A stretch of DNA of 64,000 nucleotides, from contig NZ_JBPUSJ010000009.1 in assembly GCF_051851475.1 (NCBI RefSeq), positions 1 through 64,000 of the forward strand. The letters are read 5' to 3'. The position numbers were made by a program, and so were the translations under genes. This DNA comes from Carboxylicivirga taeanensis. Its GTDB lineage: Bacteria; Bacteroidota; Bacteroidia; Bacteroidales; Marinilabiliaceae. The notes under the pieces were generated by a model that saw only the letters and a program-made list of their open reading frames with translations, was not told where the DNA came from and did no database searches. This document shows positions 10,295 to 19,997 of the stretch, piece by piece; position 1 is the first letter of the stretch, and the number at the start of each line of letters is the position of its first letter.

Positions 10295-11722
10295 TTAGTA
10301 CCCTCCAAACTCAATCTCATTTAATGGCACAGGCAGTTGATAAATTTCACTGCTCACATCTGTTACAGTGCGATACACACCTATTGAAGTCATATTTTGT
10401 CTTTTGTAGTAGAAAAACATTTGTCCTTCGCATAAAAACTCTTTACTATACTCGCGTTCAATTTCTTGCTGAAGGTGAATTGTTTCCGGAATTGGGGCCA
10501 GGCCTCGGTGTGCCCTTATTTTGTTAAGGTAAGCCAAAGCATCGTCTGTGCTTTGAGCACATTCGGCCGCTATATAATAGAGTTCGGACACCCTAACCAT
10601 GGGTATCTTACTCATATTAGTATACTTATGTGGCATTACTGCAGAAGGAACATTAGACACTTGAAACCACAGGCTCAGCCTAAAATCGGAGTCCGAAGGT
10701 GCTAAAGCCTTATATAAAGCTGAATTACTTGAGTTGTTTATTGATAAGATGTTGGTATTTCCCTGAATGGATGATGAGGCGGCTGCGGTTCCAAAATACG
10801 GACTTATTACATCCTGTAGTTGTGGTTTATCCAACCAAAACAACACTTCATCGGCGAAAAGCCTATCGGTTGAAATAGGTTTTGAGGTTAAAGTAATTAA
10901 CTCAATAGGTTCACCACCTGGCTCACCAATAATTTCCTTGGCAGTGAGCAACGCTTCAGCTTTTAACCCGGCATACAGTTGCACTCTTGCTAATAGAGCA
11001 GTTATGGCATAATAGTTTAAATGCTTCTGCCTATTAATAAGAAAGTTACTATTAAGATATTGCAGTGATGCACGATTTGGTCCATATAAATCATAATCCC
11101 GCATCAATTCTCTGGCACTTTCTAAATCATCAATCACCTTATCAAGCACTTGCTGCGTTGTTAGAGGGTCTTGAGCAATATTGGTGTAGCTTTCCATATA
11201 GGGGATAGCTGTTTCATTCATTCCATCTGCAGGGCTGGGGCCAAACAACCTTAACAAATCGAAATGTATCATCGCTCTTAACCCCAAGGTTTCGCCTTTA
11301 TACAATTGATAAACACCGTCGGATGAAAAAACACCCTGCTGCTGATCAATATATGATAGTATGGAGTTCAGGTTTACAATGGCCTTATAGTGAGTACCCC
11401 ATAAGCGAGCATTGGTACTTTTATTTTCAGGCTCTTCATACAAATAGTCTTTAGCCTTGAAGTAAATATGATCGTTTGCATTCAGTCTGTCGTAATATTG
11501 GGCGAGCACATCTACATAGCCAAATGTCATGTCCCGGCCATAACTGGCTTCGGTTGTGAGAATTGAGTACACACCGCTTAACACATCATTAAACCCTGCT
11601 TCACTGGTTAATAAATCTTGCTGCTTGATGTCTGAATTAGGCGAAACATCAAGCCATTCGTTACATGAAGTAGCGCCCAAAGCTGTAACAACCAGAATGA
11701 AATTTATAAATAGTCTTTTCAT
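10295..11722 (-). CDS. SusD/RagB-family nutrient-binding outer membrane lipoprotein
   Basis: The protein has 475 residues from MKRLFINF; a start three codons earlier is also possible. The lipoprotein signal ends GATSC, followed by the SusD hallmark NEWLDVSPNSD. The family's helical TPR-like segments are visible: LWGTHYKAIVNLNSILSYID, GLRAMIHFDLLRLFGPSP, and the C-terminal VRVSELYYIAAECAQ with ALAYLNKIRAHRGL. SusD proteins form the lid of the SusC barrel and bind ligand before import. It starts directly behind susC (about 11 bases) and is followed by the DUF4843 gene, so it is the binding partner of that SusC. The sequence does not reveal the ligand, and no glycoside hydrolase is in the operon. 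Confidence 0.93.
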   Translation of the reverse strand: MKRLFINFILVVTALGATSCNEWLDVSPNSDIKQQDLLTSEAGFNDVLSGVYSILTTEASYGRDMTFGYVDVLAQYYDRLNANDHIYFKAKDYLYEEPENKSTNARLWGTHYKAIVNLNSILSYIDQQQGVFSSDGVYQLYKGETLGLRAMIHFDLLRLFGPSPADGMNETAIPYMESYTNIAQDPLTTQQVLDKVIDDLESARELMRDYDLYGPNRASLQYLNSNFLINRQKHLNYYAITALLARVQLYAGLKAEALLTAKEIIGEPGGEPIELITLTSKPISTDRLFADEVLFWLDKPQLQDVISPYFGTAAASSSIQGNTNILSINNSSNSALYKALAPSDSDFRLSLWFQVSNVPSAVMPHKYTNMSKIPMVRVSELYYIAAECAQSTDDALAYLNKIRAHRGLAPIPETIHLQQEIEREYSKEFLCEGQMFFYYKRQNMTSIGVYRTVTDVSSEIYQLPVPLNEIEFGGY

Positions 11723-11733
11723 GAGTCGCATTT

Positions 11734-14700
11734 TTAAAAGGATAATTGAACTGATAATGAGTAATTTCTGGCAAAAGGATAGTTAATACCCCGTTCCATT
11801 TTCACTGTTGACCACCTGAAAATATTATTGCCGATAGCCGAAACTTTAAATCGGTCAATCCCTACTTTTTTAAATGAATCTAATTCAAATTGATAAGTTA
11901 GGTTGAGCGAGGACAACTCGATAAAATTTTGCTGCTCGATAAACCTTGAAGTGGGCATTGTTAACGTGGTGTTTGTAATAGCCTTATAAAGAGCCATATC
12001 ACCAGGCTTCTGCCACCTGCCATACAAAACTCTTCGATCTGCATTATTACGCGGATTAACGTTTTCTATCTTATCAACTAATGTGCTATTATAAATATCG
12101 CCCCCATACTCAAACCTAAAGTACGCGTTCATGGTCAAGTTTTTAAACATGAACATTGTACCGAAATTCCCTTCGAGCTTAGGGTCTCTGTTCCCCAGTG
12201 GTTTATAGTTAGCCGTACTCCAAACATTAGTCTTTTGACCATTCATATCCAAAAACACTTCTTCTCCGGTATTAGGGTCAATACCCAACGACTCATTGGC
12301 CCAAATCGTATTAATCGAATGACCTTTCATATAGCGAACCACCGGTTTTTGAATACTATTTTCACTGGTATTGGAATCCTGAACATCGTTATAAGCAGCC
12401 AGGTTGTCGTTAATCTCCATGAGCTCATTTTTGTTTTGAGTAATCGAAAAGAACAAGTCCCATTGCATTCTATTGGTCATATTCTTAAGCATTGTCCCTC
12501 TCAGACTCCATTCAAAACCAGAGTTTTTAACCATCCCAAGGTTGTCCTTAAAACTGCTAAAACCAGTGGATGGGGCTAAAATAACGTCGATTAAAACGCC
12601 TTTAGACAAATTTCGATAAACACTAAAACTTCCCGTAATCCGGTTGTTCATTAAGCCATAATCCAAACCAACATCGAGCTTCTCGGTTTTTTGCCACATC
12701 AAATCTGTATTCCCATAGGCTTTTAATATGGCACCAATACTACCATCATATGGCAAACCCGATATCAGATAATCTTTGTAGGTATACATTGTTAAGGCCT
12801 GATAAGGATTGAAGTTGTTACTACCAGTGGTTCCTAATGAGCCTCGCAGCTTAAGCAGGTTAATAGATTTGGAGCCAGCCAATAGTTTCTCGTTATGAAT
12901 ATTCCATCCAACACCTACCGAGCCGAATGTTCCCCATCTTTTGTCGGAGCCATAAATCGATGAACCATCACTTCTTACCGACATGTCCAACAAAAACCTA
13001 TTGTCGTAGCTATAGTTCACGTTACCCACAAACCCCAACAGTCGGGTAATATAATTGTATCCTTCGGGTTTAGCTCCATCAGCATATTCAATGGCCATAC
13101 TAATATGGTCCATTTTATCATTCGGAAAATTATAAGCCGTTATATTGAAATTATCATCGCGTTTCTCGGTTATATTAAAGATGAATGTGGAGTTAATTAA
13201 GTGCTTTTTAAGCACCTTAAAATAAGACAGTACTGAGTTTCCGTCAAATGAATTGGATTTAGTAACTGACTTGTAATAACTCCCTTTGAGGCTTGAATCA
13301 ATAAAGTCGGTATGGTTAGCGGGCTTAAACTTATCAATAGTCGCGTCACGCTGGGTAATAGACAAGTTAGACTTTAATCTTAATCCCTCCAGAATTTCCC
13401 AGTTAACCGAAAGGTTATTGGTAAAAACATTGTAACTGTTAACGTCCTTTGTGGATAAGGTTGTATTATAAATTGGATTGTATACGTCTGACGATGCTGT
13501 ACCTTCAGATGCATAAAGAACTCTCTTTATATTTCCATTTTCGGTATATGGGTAGTAATAAGGATTCTGATAAGAGTACTGCGAAAAGGTCCCATAAGGG
13601 GAGTTCTCTTGGTTAACATTGTTATACGACAGTTGGTATTTGAAATTTACCTTTTTAAACCGATACTGAAGCTTTACAGCGGTGGCCACCTGTTTATTGG
13701 ATGAACCTTTCATCACCCCGTTTATGTCCTTGTAACTATAATCTACTCCGTAGCGAAAAGTATTGTCGCCACCTTCGAGAAAAAGGTAATGTTTAGAACT
13801 AACACTTACATCTTTTAAAGGAATACTCATCCAATCAGTATTCACTCCTTGCTTTACCAACTTCAGTCTTTCATTATATTCGTCCAGATACTTGTCTTGA
13901 TTGATATTACTGTTTGTATTTGACTCATATAAGCCGGCAAGGCGCTCATACTCCAGTTTTTCCTCGGCATTCATAATATCAAAGTAGCTTAAGTCAGGAA
14001 TGCTGAAATCAGTGACCATGTTATAATTAAGTTTCAGCTTACCCGTTTTAGGCGCGATGGTTTCGACTACAACAACACCGTTTGCTGCTCTTGAACCATA
14101 AATAGCTGTGGCCGATGCATCCTTTAGTATCGTAATACTCTTAACTCTGTTAGGGTCCAGATCAAACACAACCTGAGCAGTCACTTCAAAGCCATCTAGA
14201 ATAAACGTAGGCATATTAGGCGAATTCAGATAATCGCCTTCGAGACTGCTTCCTCCTCGAATATTAAATTCAGGCATATGATTAGGGTCACTTCCTGCAT
14301 CAATATTATCAACCAACTTAAACGATGGTTCAATAACAGATATTGAAGCCAATACATTTTGTGAGGATACGGTTTTCAGCTCTTCGCCAGAAATAGTTTT
14401 GGCAGATCCCGTGTAGCTTTCCTTATCAATTATTGTATAACCTGTAACAACAACATCGTCAATTTCATTCATTTCGGGCTGAAGCTGTACATCAATGATG
14501 TTGTCGTCTTCAATTTTAACTTCTTGTTTTTTATACCCGATAAAAGTAAATGAAAGAACGCCTTCGCCATCGGGAATAACAATCTCATATTTCCCGTCAA
14601 AATCAGTGACTGTTCCAGCAAAGGAGCCGGTATTGACAATGTTTACTCCAATAACGGGTTCCCCATTTTCATCAATAACAGTTCCGGTAATGGTTCTTGG

Positions 14701-15075
14701 CTGCTTACGTGCCGGTGGCGCTTCATCATTATATTTTACAACAATAACATCGCCCTTAATTACATAATTTAAACCTGTATTTACAAAACATTGATCGAGG
14801 ATTTGCGGGACGGTGGCGTTTTTAAGATCAACAGACACTGCTGTTACTCTGGCAATATCCTCGTCATTATAAGCAAATGTATACCTACTTTGTGCTGTTA
14901 TTGTCTTGAACACTTCACTTATATGAACATCAGACAGACTAATGGATAGTCGCTCATTTTGCCCATAAACAACACCTGTGAAAACTTGAAAAAGCACAAG
15001 TATCAGAAGTACCCTGGTAAGCTTTAAGCTTTGATTTGCTTGGATTAGATTTTTATACTTTCGATGCATTATCAT
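11734..15075 (-). CDS. SusC/RagA-family TonB-linked outer membrane transporter with STN signalling domain
   Basis: The protein has 1113 residues. A signal peptide (about 17-39) is followed by an STN domain (about 43-115: LSISLSDVHISEVFKTITAQ, then AVSVDLKNATVPQILDQC), which lets the barrel talk to a FecR anti-sigma factor. A carboxypeptidase-like regulatory domain (about 128-205: ITGTVIDENGEPVIGVNI) and the SusC plug follow (IRGGSSLEG, PTFILDGFEV, ITILKDASATAIYGSRAANGVV), then the 22-strand barrel ending in NYSLSVQLSF with a terminal Phe. It imports a ligand captured by the SusD encoded next, powered by TonB. The STN domain and the FecR/sigma genes just upstream indicate ligand-induced transcription of this operon. 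Confidence 0.95.
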   Translation of the reverse strand: MIMHRKYKNLIQANQSLKLTRVLLILVLFQVFTGVVYGQNERLSISLSDVHISEVFKTITAQSRYTFAYNDEDIARVTAVSVDLKNATVPQILDQCFVNTGLNYVIKGDVIVVKYNDEAPPARKQPRTITGTVIDENGEPVIGVNIVNTGSFAGTVTDFDGKYEIVIPDGEGVLSFTFIGYKKQEVKIEDDNIIDVQLQPEMNEIDDVVVTGYTIIDKESYTGSAKTISGEELKTVSSQNVLASISVIEPSFKLVDNIDAGSDPNHMPEFNIRGGSSLEGDYLNSPNMPTFILDGFEVTAQVVFDLDPNRVKSITILKDASATAIYGSRAANGVVVVETIAPKTGKLKLNYNMVTDFSIPDLSYFDIMNAEEKLEYERLAGLYESNTNSNINQDKYLDEYNERLKLVKQGVNTDWMSIPLKDVSVSSKHYLFLEGGDNTFRYGVDYSYKDINGVMKGSSNKQVATAVKLQYRFKKVNFKYQLSYNNVNQENSPYGTFSQYSYQNPYYYPYTENGNIKRVLYASEGTASSDVYNPIYNTTLSTKDVNSYNVFTNNLSVNWEILEGLRLKSNLSITQRDATIDKFKPANHTDFIDSSLKGSYYKSVTKSNSFDGNSVLSYFKVLKKHLINSTFIFNITEKRDDNFNITAYNFPNDKMDHISMAIEYADGAKPEGYNYITRLLGFVGNVNYSYDNRFLLDMSVRSDGSSIYGSDKRWGTFGSVGVGWNIHNEKLLAGSKSINLLKLRGSLGTTGSNNFNPYQALTMYTYKDYLISGLPYDGSIGAILKAYGNTDLMWQKTEKLDVGLDYGLMNNRITGSFSVYRNLSKGVLIDVILAPSTGFSSFKDNLGMVKNSGFEWSLRGTMLKNMTNRMQWDLFFSITQNKNELMEINDNLAAYNDVQDSNTSENSIQKPVVRYMKGHSINTIWANESLGIDPNTGEEVFLDMNGQKTNVWSTANYKPLGNRDPKLEGNFGTMFMFKNLTMNAYFRFEYGGDIYNSTLVDKIENVNPRNNADRRVLYGRWQKPGDMALYKAITNTTLTMPTSRFIEQQNFIELSSLNLTYQFELDSFKKVGIDRFKVSAIGNNIFRWSTVKMERGINYPFARNYSLSVQLSF

Positions 15076-15156
15076 TAGGTTTACGTATTATACATATTGT
15101 TTATTCATTAAACGTTGCCATTCCCCCACGAGCGATTGGTCGTCATCAATTAATAA

Positions 15157-16320
15157 TTAGTTTTTTTCTGCTAGTATTTGATTTTCACGGTAAGTAAACT
15201 TCACCTTTCCTGTAGTCTCTATAATATCGAGTATTTCATCTAACTGCTGCTGCTTATTCACATCCATGCTAAAGTGCAACTCCCCAATCTCTTCATCAAC
15301 GCATAAAATAGATACGCCATACCATCGGTTTAAAACACTTATAATTTCAGTTAATGAGTTGCCATCAAAAACGAAGCGCCCATCTTTCCATGAAACATAC
15401 GGATACACATCAACATCGCGCACCTGAGCGGCATTGGCAGATTCGCTAAAACTAAGCAACTGCCCAGGTTCAAGAAGATGAACTTCTCCGGTGGTGGATG
15501 TCCAGCGGATACTTCCATCAACCAAAACAGCCTGTTCTTCAGCTTCATCCGTGTAAGCTTTAACATTAAAGGATGTTCCAAGCACTTCGATACTATTACG
15601 TCCTGCAATATCAACCACAAAGGGTTGATCGGGGCGGTGCGTCACATTAAAAAATGCTTCCCCTTCGATATAAATATTTCGTGACTCAACCGAAAAAGGC
15701 TGCTCAAATCTGGCTTTACTTCCAGCGTTTAACCAGATTTCTGAACCATCGGATAATACAAAGTGATAATCAGAGTATTGGGGCACAATAATTTCAATGG
15801 GTACCGATTTCACATTGCCTTCGGCTAAACACGCCAACATCCCATTCTTTACAGTTGCTATAACCTCATTATCCGAATCAATCTCTGCGTTAGTCGTATC
15901 ATTTAAAACAATAGGTTCCATGCCGGCTATGTTCAGAACAGCACCTGATGTACCCGGCTCATATGTTTGATTTACCACCAATTCATCTGCTGACTGCTCG
16001 CGCAATGAAAGGTAAACAACCGACCCTGCTAAAAGGGCTATAATAAAGATGGCGGCAATTCTTGAAAGCAACGAAAATATCCTTCTCACCCCTGAGCGAT
16101 TGTTAATCTTTTCCGTGATTTCTACCCATACTTTTTCCTCATCAAACTGGTTCCACATGTGTAAATCATTCTTCACCAAATCTTCATCCTCTAAACTCTT
16201 TAATAATGATTGGCGTTCATCCGAAACAGCCTCCCATTCGTCAAGCAGTTGCTGCTCAGAAACTGAGATATTTCCTTTTAATTTGGATATGATCAATCGC
16301 GATATGTGGAAAAAGTCCAT
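15157..16320 (-). CDS. FecR-family anti-sigma factor
   Basis: The protein has 387 residues. A cytoplasmic N-terminal helical domain (about 1-80) should hold the sigma factor. One membrane helix lies at about 81-104 (FSLLSRIAAIFIIALLAGSV). The periplasmic FecR domain spans about 175-275 (LSDGSEIWLNAGSKARF, VLGTSFNVKAY, VLVDGSIRW), and a C-terminal DUF4974/STN-contacting domain about 312-385 (GRFVFDGNSLTEIISVLNRWYGV). It relays the occupied state of the SusC STN domain to the ECF sigma factor. It lies 81 bases upstream of susC and 489 bases downstream of the sigma gene; such a gap within the pair suggests a separate promoter. Confidence 0.93.
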   Translation of the reverse strand: MDFFHISRLIISKLKGNISVSEQQLLDEWEAVSDERQSLLKSLEDEDLVKNDLHMWNQFDEEKVWVEITEKINNRSGVRRIFSLLSRIAAIFIIALLAGSVVYLSLREQSADELVVNQTYEPGTSGAVLNIAGMEPIVLNDTTNAEIDSDNEVIATVKNGMLACLAEGNVKSVPIEIIVPQYSDYHFVLSDGSEIWLNAGSKARFEQPFSVESRNIYIEGEAFFNVTHRPDQPFVVDIAGRNSIEVLGTSFNVKAYTDEAEEQAVLVDGSIRWTSTTGEVHLLEPGQLLSFSESANAAQVRDVDVYPYVSWKDGRFVFDGNSLTEIISVLNRWYGVSILCVDEEIGELHFSMDVNKQQQLDEILDIIETTGKVKFTYRENQILAEKN

Positions 16321-16809
16321 ATTCTATGAATTAATTTACGTTGTACTGACAAATGTGATTTTGAAAAGAGTGACAAAAATTGATTTTTTTTTACAAATTA
16401 AAATCATCCACCTAGTGTAATCATCCAGAGCAACGAAAAAATTGCCTTGCTCATTTTATTTTAAGTCCACTAGGCTTTTACCTCACAAAAGAACTTAAAT
16501 CCCTCATGAACTGAATCATACATTTCTTTATTAAACTCCCTAATATGGTAACCTGCACAATAAACTCCTTGCGCTACCACACAATTAAAAATGCAAAATA
16601 AATCGAGCTAGTGTTAAAAAACATAGCAGCGCTTGGCAATAATCAAGGCATACAAAAAAAGGATGGGATGGAATGAAAAGTAAAATAGTACACTGCACCA
16701 CACTCAGTGTGTATAGGAAGCGTTCGATAGCTAAGCAGGATTTCAAGAACCACGCACCAAATACCTGCACGGTGTTTGTTAAGGCATGAGGGGATTGAAA
16801 AGAGGAAGT
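16321..16809. other. Intergenic region between sigma factor and fecR genes
   Basis: This 489-base AT-rich gap contains no convincing gene. On the minus strand, about 35 bases before fecR, TTTG and CACATTTG lie about 18 bases apart and resemble a degraded TTTG/TAnnTTTG promoter, which would let fecR and the transport genes be transcribed apart from the sigma gene. A 13-base palindrome (CACACT-C-AGTGTG, 16699-16711) is the only other structure noticed. Confidence 0.35.
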
Positions 16810-17388
16810 TTACAAATGGAATATAACCAATAGCCCCAAAAGGTGCTTTAACTCTTTACGCAGAATACTTTTTGCCCGTTTCTTATGCGTTTTTATGGAA
16901 TTAACAGAAATATTTAACACGTCCGATATTTCTGCTTCACTCATTCTCGAAATGTAGCTAAGCTGAAACACCTCTTTCATACGGGCAGGTAGCTTATCAA
17001 TACTAGCAACCACTTCTCGATAAACCTCAGACTTTATAGCCTGTAAATCTTCTTCCTCCCATGCAACACTATCATTGCTACTTATATCAGCAAGAAACCG
17101 CTGTTCTAACTCCTCCTTACGGAGAATGTTGTGACATTTATTTCGAACACTAGCATATAAGTACCCACCTAGTTTCTTGGCATCATTAATTTCAGACTTT
17201 TGCTCCCACACTTTTATAAAAACATCCTGAACCGCATCTTCAGCCGCTTTTTTATCATTTAGATAGCCATATGCAAAAAAGCACAAACTCCTAAAATAGT
17301 ACTTGTATAACTTACTGTACGATGCAATATCTCCAGAACGTAAAAATTGCTCTGAAAGTTCTACTTCCCTTTGTTGGTTATATTGCAT
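16810..17388 (-). CDS. ECF RNA polymerase sigma-70 factor
   Basis: The protein has 192 residues, usual for the Bacteroidota ECF sigma family. Region 2 (about 22-90) includes LYKYYFRSLCFFAYGYLND, AAEDAVQDVFIKVWEQ and the promoter-melting helix. Region 4 (about 133-182) carries a helix-turn-helix: LPARMKEVFQLSYISRMSEA, then INVSVNSIKTHK-like recognition (ISVNSIKTHKKRAKSILR). It recruits polymerase to the promoter of the downstream transporter operon and should be held inactive by the FecR protein encoded next. It is the first gene of the sigma/FecR/SusCD locus and is preceded by 680 non-coding bases. The C-terminus is somewhat hydrophobic (LLGLLVIFHL). Confidence 0.93.
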   Translation of the reverse strand: MQYNQQREVELSEQFLRSGDIASYSKLYKYYFRSLCFFAYGYLNDKKAAEDAVQDVFIKVWEQKSEINDAKKLGGYLYASVRNKCHNILRKEELEQRFLADISSNDSVAWEEEDLQAIKSEVYREVVASIDKLPARMKEVFQLSYISRMSEAEISDVLNISVNSIKTHKKRAKSILRKELKHLLGLLVIFHL

Positions 17389-18068
17389 AAAATAACCTTC
17401 CCATTAAACCAGTTAATTGTTCGAATCAATATTTAAGTTGTCCCTTATAGTAAAGTTGATCATTGTCTAAAACATAAACTCCATCCATCTGCACCAATGT
17501 TTTCTGTAAAAAGTCTGCTCAAAGAATAAGCACACAGCGACTTAATAATATCGACAGCCAGCTATTACAAACAAAATTATCAATCAGCTTCTTCAATGAC
17601 CTTGCGCGTCACAAATATATTTCATCAGACCGAAAGCGCAATAGCACCCCACACTTATAAATGAAATAGCAATGAAATCTTTTCGGCAAATAAGTTAGCC
17701 TACTTACTCTATACCAGTTGATTGTATCGCATCACTCAACTCATTAATAAAAAATGAAATAAAATTGACATCTGCGCCAAATATATTAATCTTATCAGAT
17801 TTAAATTGGTTTAACCAAGCCACCCAAAACCCAACAAACGAATGTCTTTTAGTAAAAGATAACCGTATAAAAAGGTTTTCCTCAATGGTAATAGTAGGAA
17901 TTTAATACGATTGACGATAACCAATTGATCCTTACAATCATTTCACGTAGTCGCTAACTATCAGCGCAATACATCTGACTCCCTCTGTAATCATCAAAAT
18001 AAAAAGGGTAGCTACACTTTAGTAGCCACCCTCTTGATAATTAATTAAATTCATTAAAGCTTTTGACA
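17389..18068. other. Intergenic region, nothing coding seen
   Basis: In these 680 bases between the ECF sigma gene and the superoxide dismutase gene only the dismutase terminator (17995-18032) is recognisable. The rest is AT-rich with scattered stops in all frames. The promoter of the sigma gene should be here but no clear TTTG/TAnnTTTG pair was identified. Confidence 0.4.
17995..18032 (-). terminator. Intrinsic terminator after superoxide dismutase
   Basis: On the minus strand, AGGGTGGCTAC pairs with GTAGCTACCCT (18022-18032 and 18005-18015) with one mismatch, followed by TTTTTATTTT. It lies 36 bases past the stop of the dismutase gene. Confidence 0.85.
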
Positions 18069-18812
18069 CTAGCCTATCCACTCACCTTTAAGTGCCTTAT
18101 CAATCCGTTTATTCACCACATTCCAGTTAACCACATTCCAGAATGCATCAATGTAATCGCCTCGTTTATTCTGATAATTAAGATAGTAAGCGTGTTCCCA
18201 CACATCAATAGTTAGCAATGGAATCCCTTTTATTTCAGACACATCCATAAGCGGATTGTCCTGGTTAGGGCTTGATACAACTTGCAAATTTCGATCCGTA
18301 TCTAGTATCAGCCATGCCCATCCGCTACCAAATTGTGTTTTCGCAGCTTTTGCGAACACCTCTTTAAAGCCATCAAACGATTTAAAATCTTTAACTATAT
18401 GACTTAAGAGCTTAGCCGAGGGCTCTCCTCCATCAGGACTCAGATTCTCCCAAAATAGCATGTGATTATAATAGCCACCACCATTATTTCTAACCGCTTC
18501 ACCGTGCTTGGATACTTCGGCAAAAATAGCAGGCATTGCCGTCGTTTCTAGAGAACTCCCTTCAATTGCTGCAGAAAATTTCTTGAAATAACCGCGGTGA
18601 TGCTTGTCGTAATGCAACTGCATGGTAGTTGCATCAATATATGGTTCCAGTGCATCGTAATTGTAGGGAAGTGCTGGAAAAAAATGCCCTGATATGGGTG
18701 CGGCTTTCACCATCTCGTTCTTTGACTGATTTTTAGAGTTACTTTTTGCACCAGGTGTGCAGGCTGCAACTGTACCTAAACCAACTAAACCAATGAATTG
18801 TCTCCTTTTCAT
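18069..18812 (-). CDS. Exported Mn-type superoxide dismutase with Tat-like lipoprotein signal
   Basis: The protein has 247 residues from MKRRQFIGL; an ATG four codons earlier is possible. It converts superoxide to oxygen and peroxide. Metal ligands are visible: His67 (LHYDKHH), His117 (YYNHMLFW), Asp203 and His207 (DVWEHAYY). The family signatures FGSGWAWL and NQD (Gln184) follow the Mn-type or cambialistic pattern rather than Fe-type. Unusually, the N-terminus has a twin-arginine start (RRQF) with a hydrophobic stretch ending VAAC, which reads as a Tat-exported lipoprotein signal, plus about 20 Ser/Asn/Lys-rich linker residues. Most Bacteroidota dismutases are cytoplasmic, so this one probably guards the periplasm or envelope. 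It is a single-gene unit with its own terminator. Confidence 0.93.
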   Translation of the reverse strand: MKRRQFIGLVGLGTVAACTPGAKSNSKNQSKNEMVKAAPISGHFFPALPYNYDALEPYIDATTMQLHYDKHHRGYFKKFSAAIEGSSLETTAMPAIFAEVSKHGEAVRNNGGGYYNHMLFWENLSPDGGEPSAKLLSHIVKDFKSFDGFKEVFAKAAKTQFGSGWAWLILDTDRNLQVVSSPNQDNPLMDVSEIKGIPLLTIDVWEHAYYLNYQNKRGDYIDAFWNVVNWNVVNKRIDKALKGEWIG

Positions 18813-19223
18813 AATCTTGTGCATTCTTTTAACAACTTAACAAGTTCTGCATATGTTTGTTCAATAAAAATTTAAAAATCAGCAACATTACACATAAGCT
18901 CTATAGAGCCAAAGAAACCAACAAAAATTGTTTGGTTAAATGGCTAGCTCTGGCAAAAGGAATTTTTAAAGATTGGAAAACAGACCCCTATTTCTTTAAA
19001 AATCATTTGCTCTAAAAAAACCAGGAAGCAGTCATTGATCAACTGTTTCAAACAATCAGAAAGTCGCCCTCCAGAAAATACAATAGCCTCATTTACATTG
19101 AATTTAAAACAAACGATAAGGCACAAAAAATGGATTTACGCAGATATTACCGCTAAATAGGCGCAGAAACAGACGAATTGCCTATTTTTGATGTTTAAAC
19201 AAATTTAAAAACTGAAATAAAGC
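18813..19223. other. Divergent intergenic region, nothing coding seen
   Basis: These roughly 410 AT-rich bases lie between the divergent dismutase and exonuclease genes. TATTTTTG at 19183-19190 could be the -7 box of the exonuclease gene, but no well-spaced TTTG partner was found. No gene or RNA was recognised. Confidence 0.35.
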
Positions 19224-19991
19224 ATGGAGCTTCATCTTAAAAATCCAATTGTATTTTTCGACCTGGAAACAACCGGTATCAACATTGCCAATGATCGTAT
19301 TGTGGAAATAGCAATACTCAAAATAAATGTAGATGGTACGGAAGAATCCTATTGTTACAAAGTAAACCCTGAAATGCCAATACCAAAAGTTACATCAGAA
19401 ATCCATGGCATTTACGATGAGGATGTAAAAGATGCGCCCACTTTCAAAGAATTAGGCAAAACACTGGCTAAAATAATGGAAGGATGCGATATAGCCGGCT
19501 TCAACTCCAATAAATTTGATGTGCCTTTGCTGGCCGAAGAGTTTATCCGCGCCGATATTGACTTTGACATGAAAAAAAGAAAGTTTGTTGATGTACAAAC
19601 TATCTTTCATAAAATGGAAAAACGCACGCTATCTGCTGCCTATAAATTTTACTGCGATAAGGACTTAACAAATGCTCACTCGGCCGAGGCTGATACCAGA
19701 GCGACCTACGAGGTGCTGAAGTCTCAGCTTGATCGCTATAAGGAGCTGGAAAATAACATCGAGTTTTTAAATGATTTTTCTTCATTTAATCGCAATGCCG
19801 ATTTTATTGGAAGGATTATATTTAACGACAAAGGCGTAGAAGTATTTAACTTTGGAAAATACAAAGGTAAAAGTGTTGAAGAAGTGCTGAGCAAAGACCC
19901 TTCGTATTATGGCTGGATGATGAATGGCGACTTCCCGCTTTTCACCAAAAAAGTACTTACAAATATTAAACTTCGAAGCTTCAATAAATAG
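19224..19991 (+). CDS. DnaQ-like 3'-5' exonuclease with C-terminal DUF3820-type module
   Basis: The protein has 255 residues. The DEDDh exonuclease domain (about 5-170) shows ExoI VFFDLETTG (Asp and Glu), ExoII FNSNKFDVPLLAEEF and ExoIII AHSAEADTRATYEVL (His and Asp). These residues bind the two metal ions that cleave 3' nucleotides. The C-terminal about 200-250 is a small module found after such exonucleases and in exonuclease X (FNFGKYKGKSVEEVLSKDP, YYGWMMNGDFP). It is therefore a stand-alone proofreading or repair exonuclease, not the whole Pol III epsilon chain. The next gene begins 6 bases after its stop, so the two are probably co-transcribed. Confidence 0.88.
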   Translation: MELHLKNPIVFFDLETTGINIANDRIVEIAILKINVDGTEESYCYKVNPEMPIPKVTSEIHGIYDEDVKDAPTFKELGKTLAKIMEGCDIAGFNSNKFDVPLLAEEFIRADIDFDMKKRKFVDVQTIFHKMEKRTLSAAYKFYCDKDLTNAHSAEADTRATYEVLKSQLDRYKELENNIEFLNDFSSFNRNADFIGRIIFNDKGVEVFNFGKYKGKSVEEVLSKDPSYYGWMMNGDFPLFTKKVLTNIKLRSFNK

Positions 19992-19997
19992 TTAGTT

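Noticed and set aside
16699..16711. 13-base palindrome between sigma factor and fecR
   Set aside because: Short and isolated; palindromes of this length occur by chance and no partner site was found.
16585..16770. 61-codon minus-strand open frame in the sigma-fecR gap
   Set aside because: Short, Cys/Phe-rich chance-like composition with no recognisable domain or promoter.
18944..19126. 60-codon minus-strand open frame between dismutase and exonuclease genes
   Set aside because: No family signal, and in an AT-rich intergenic region.
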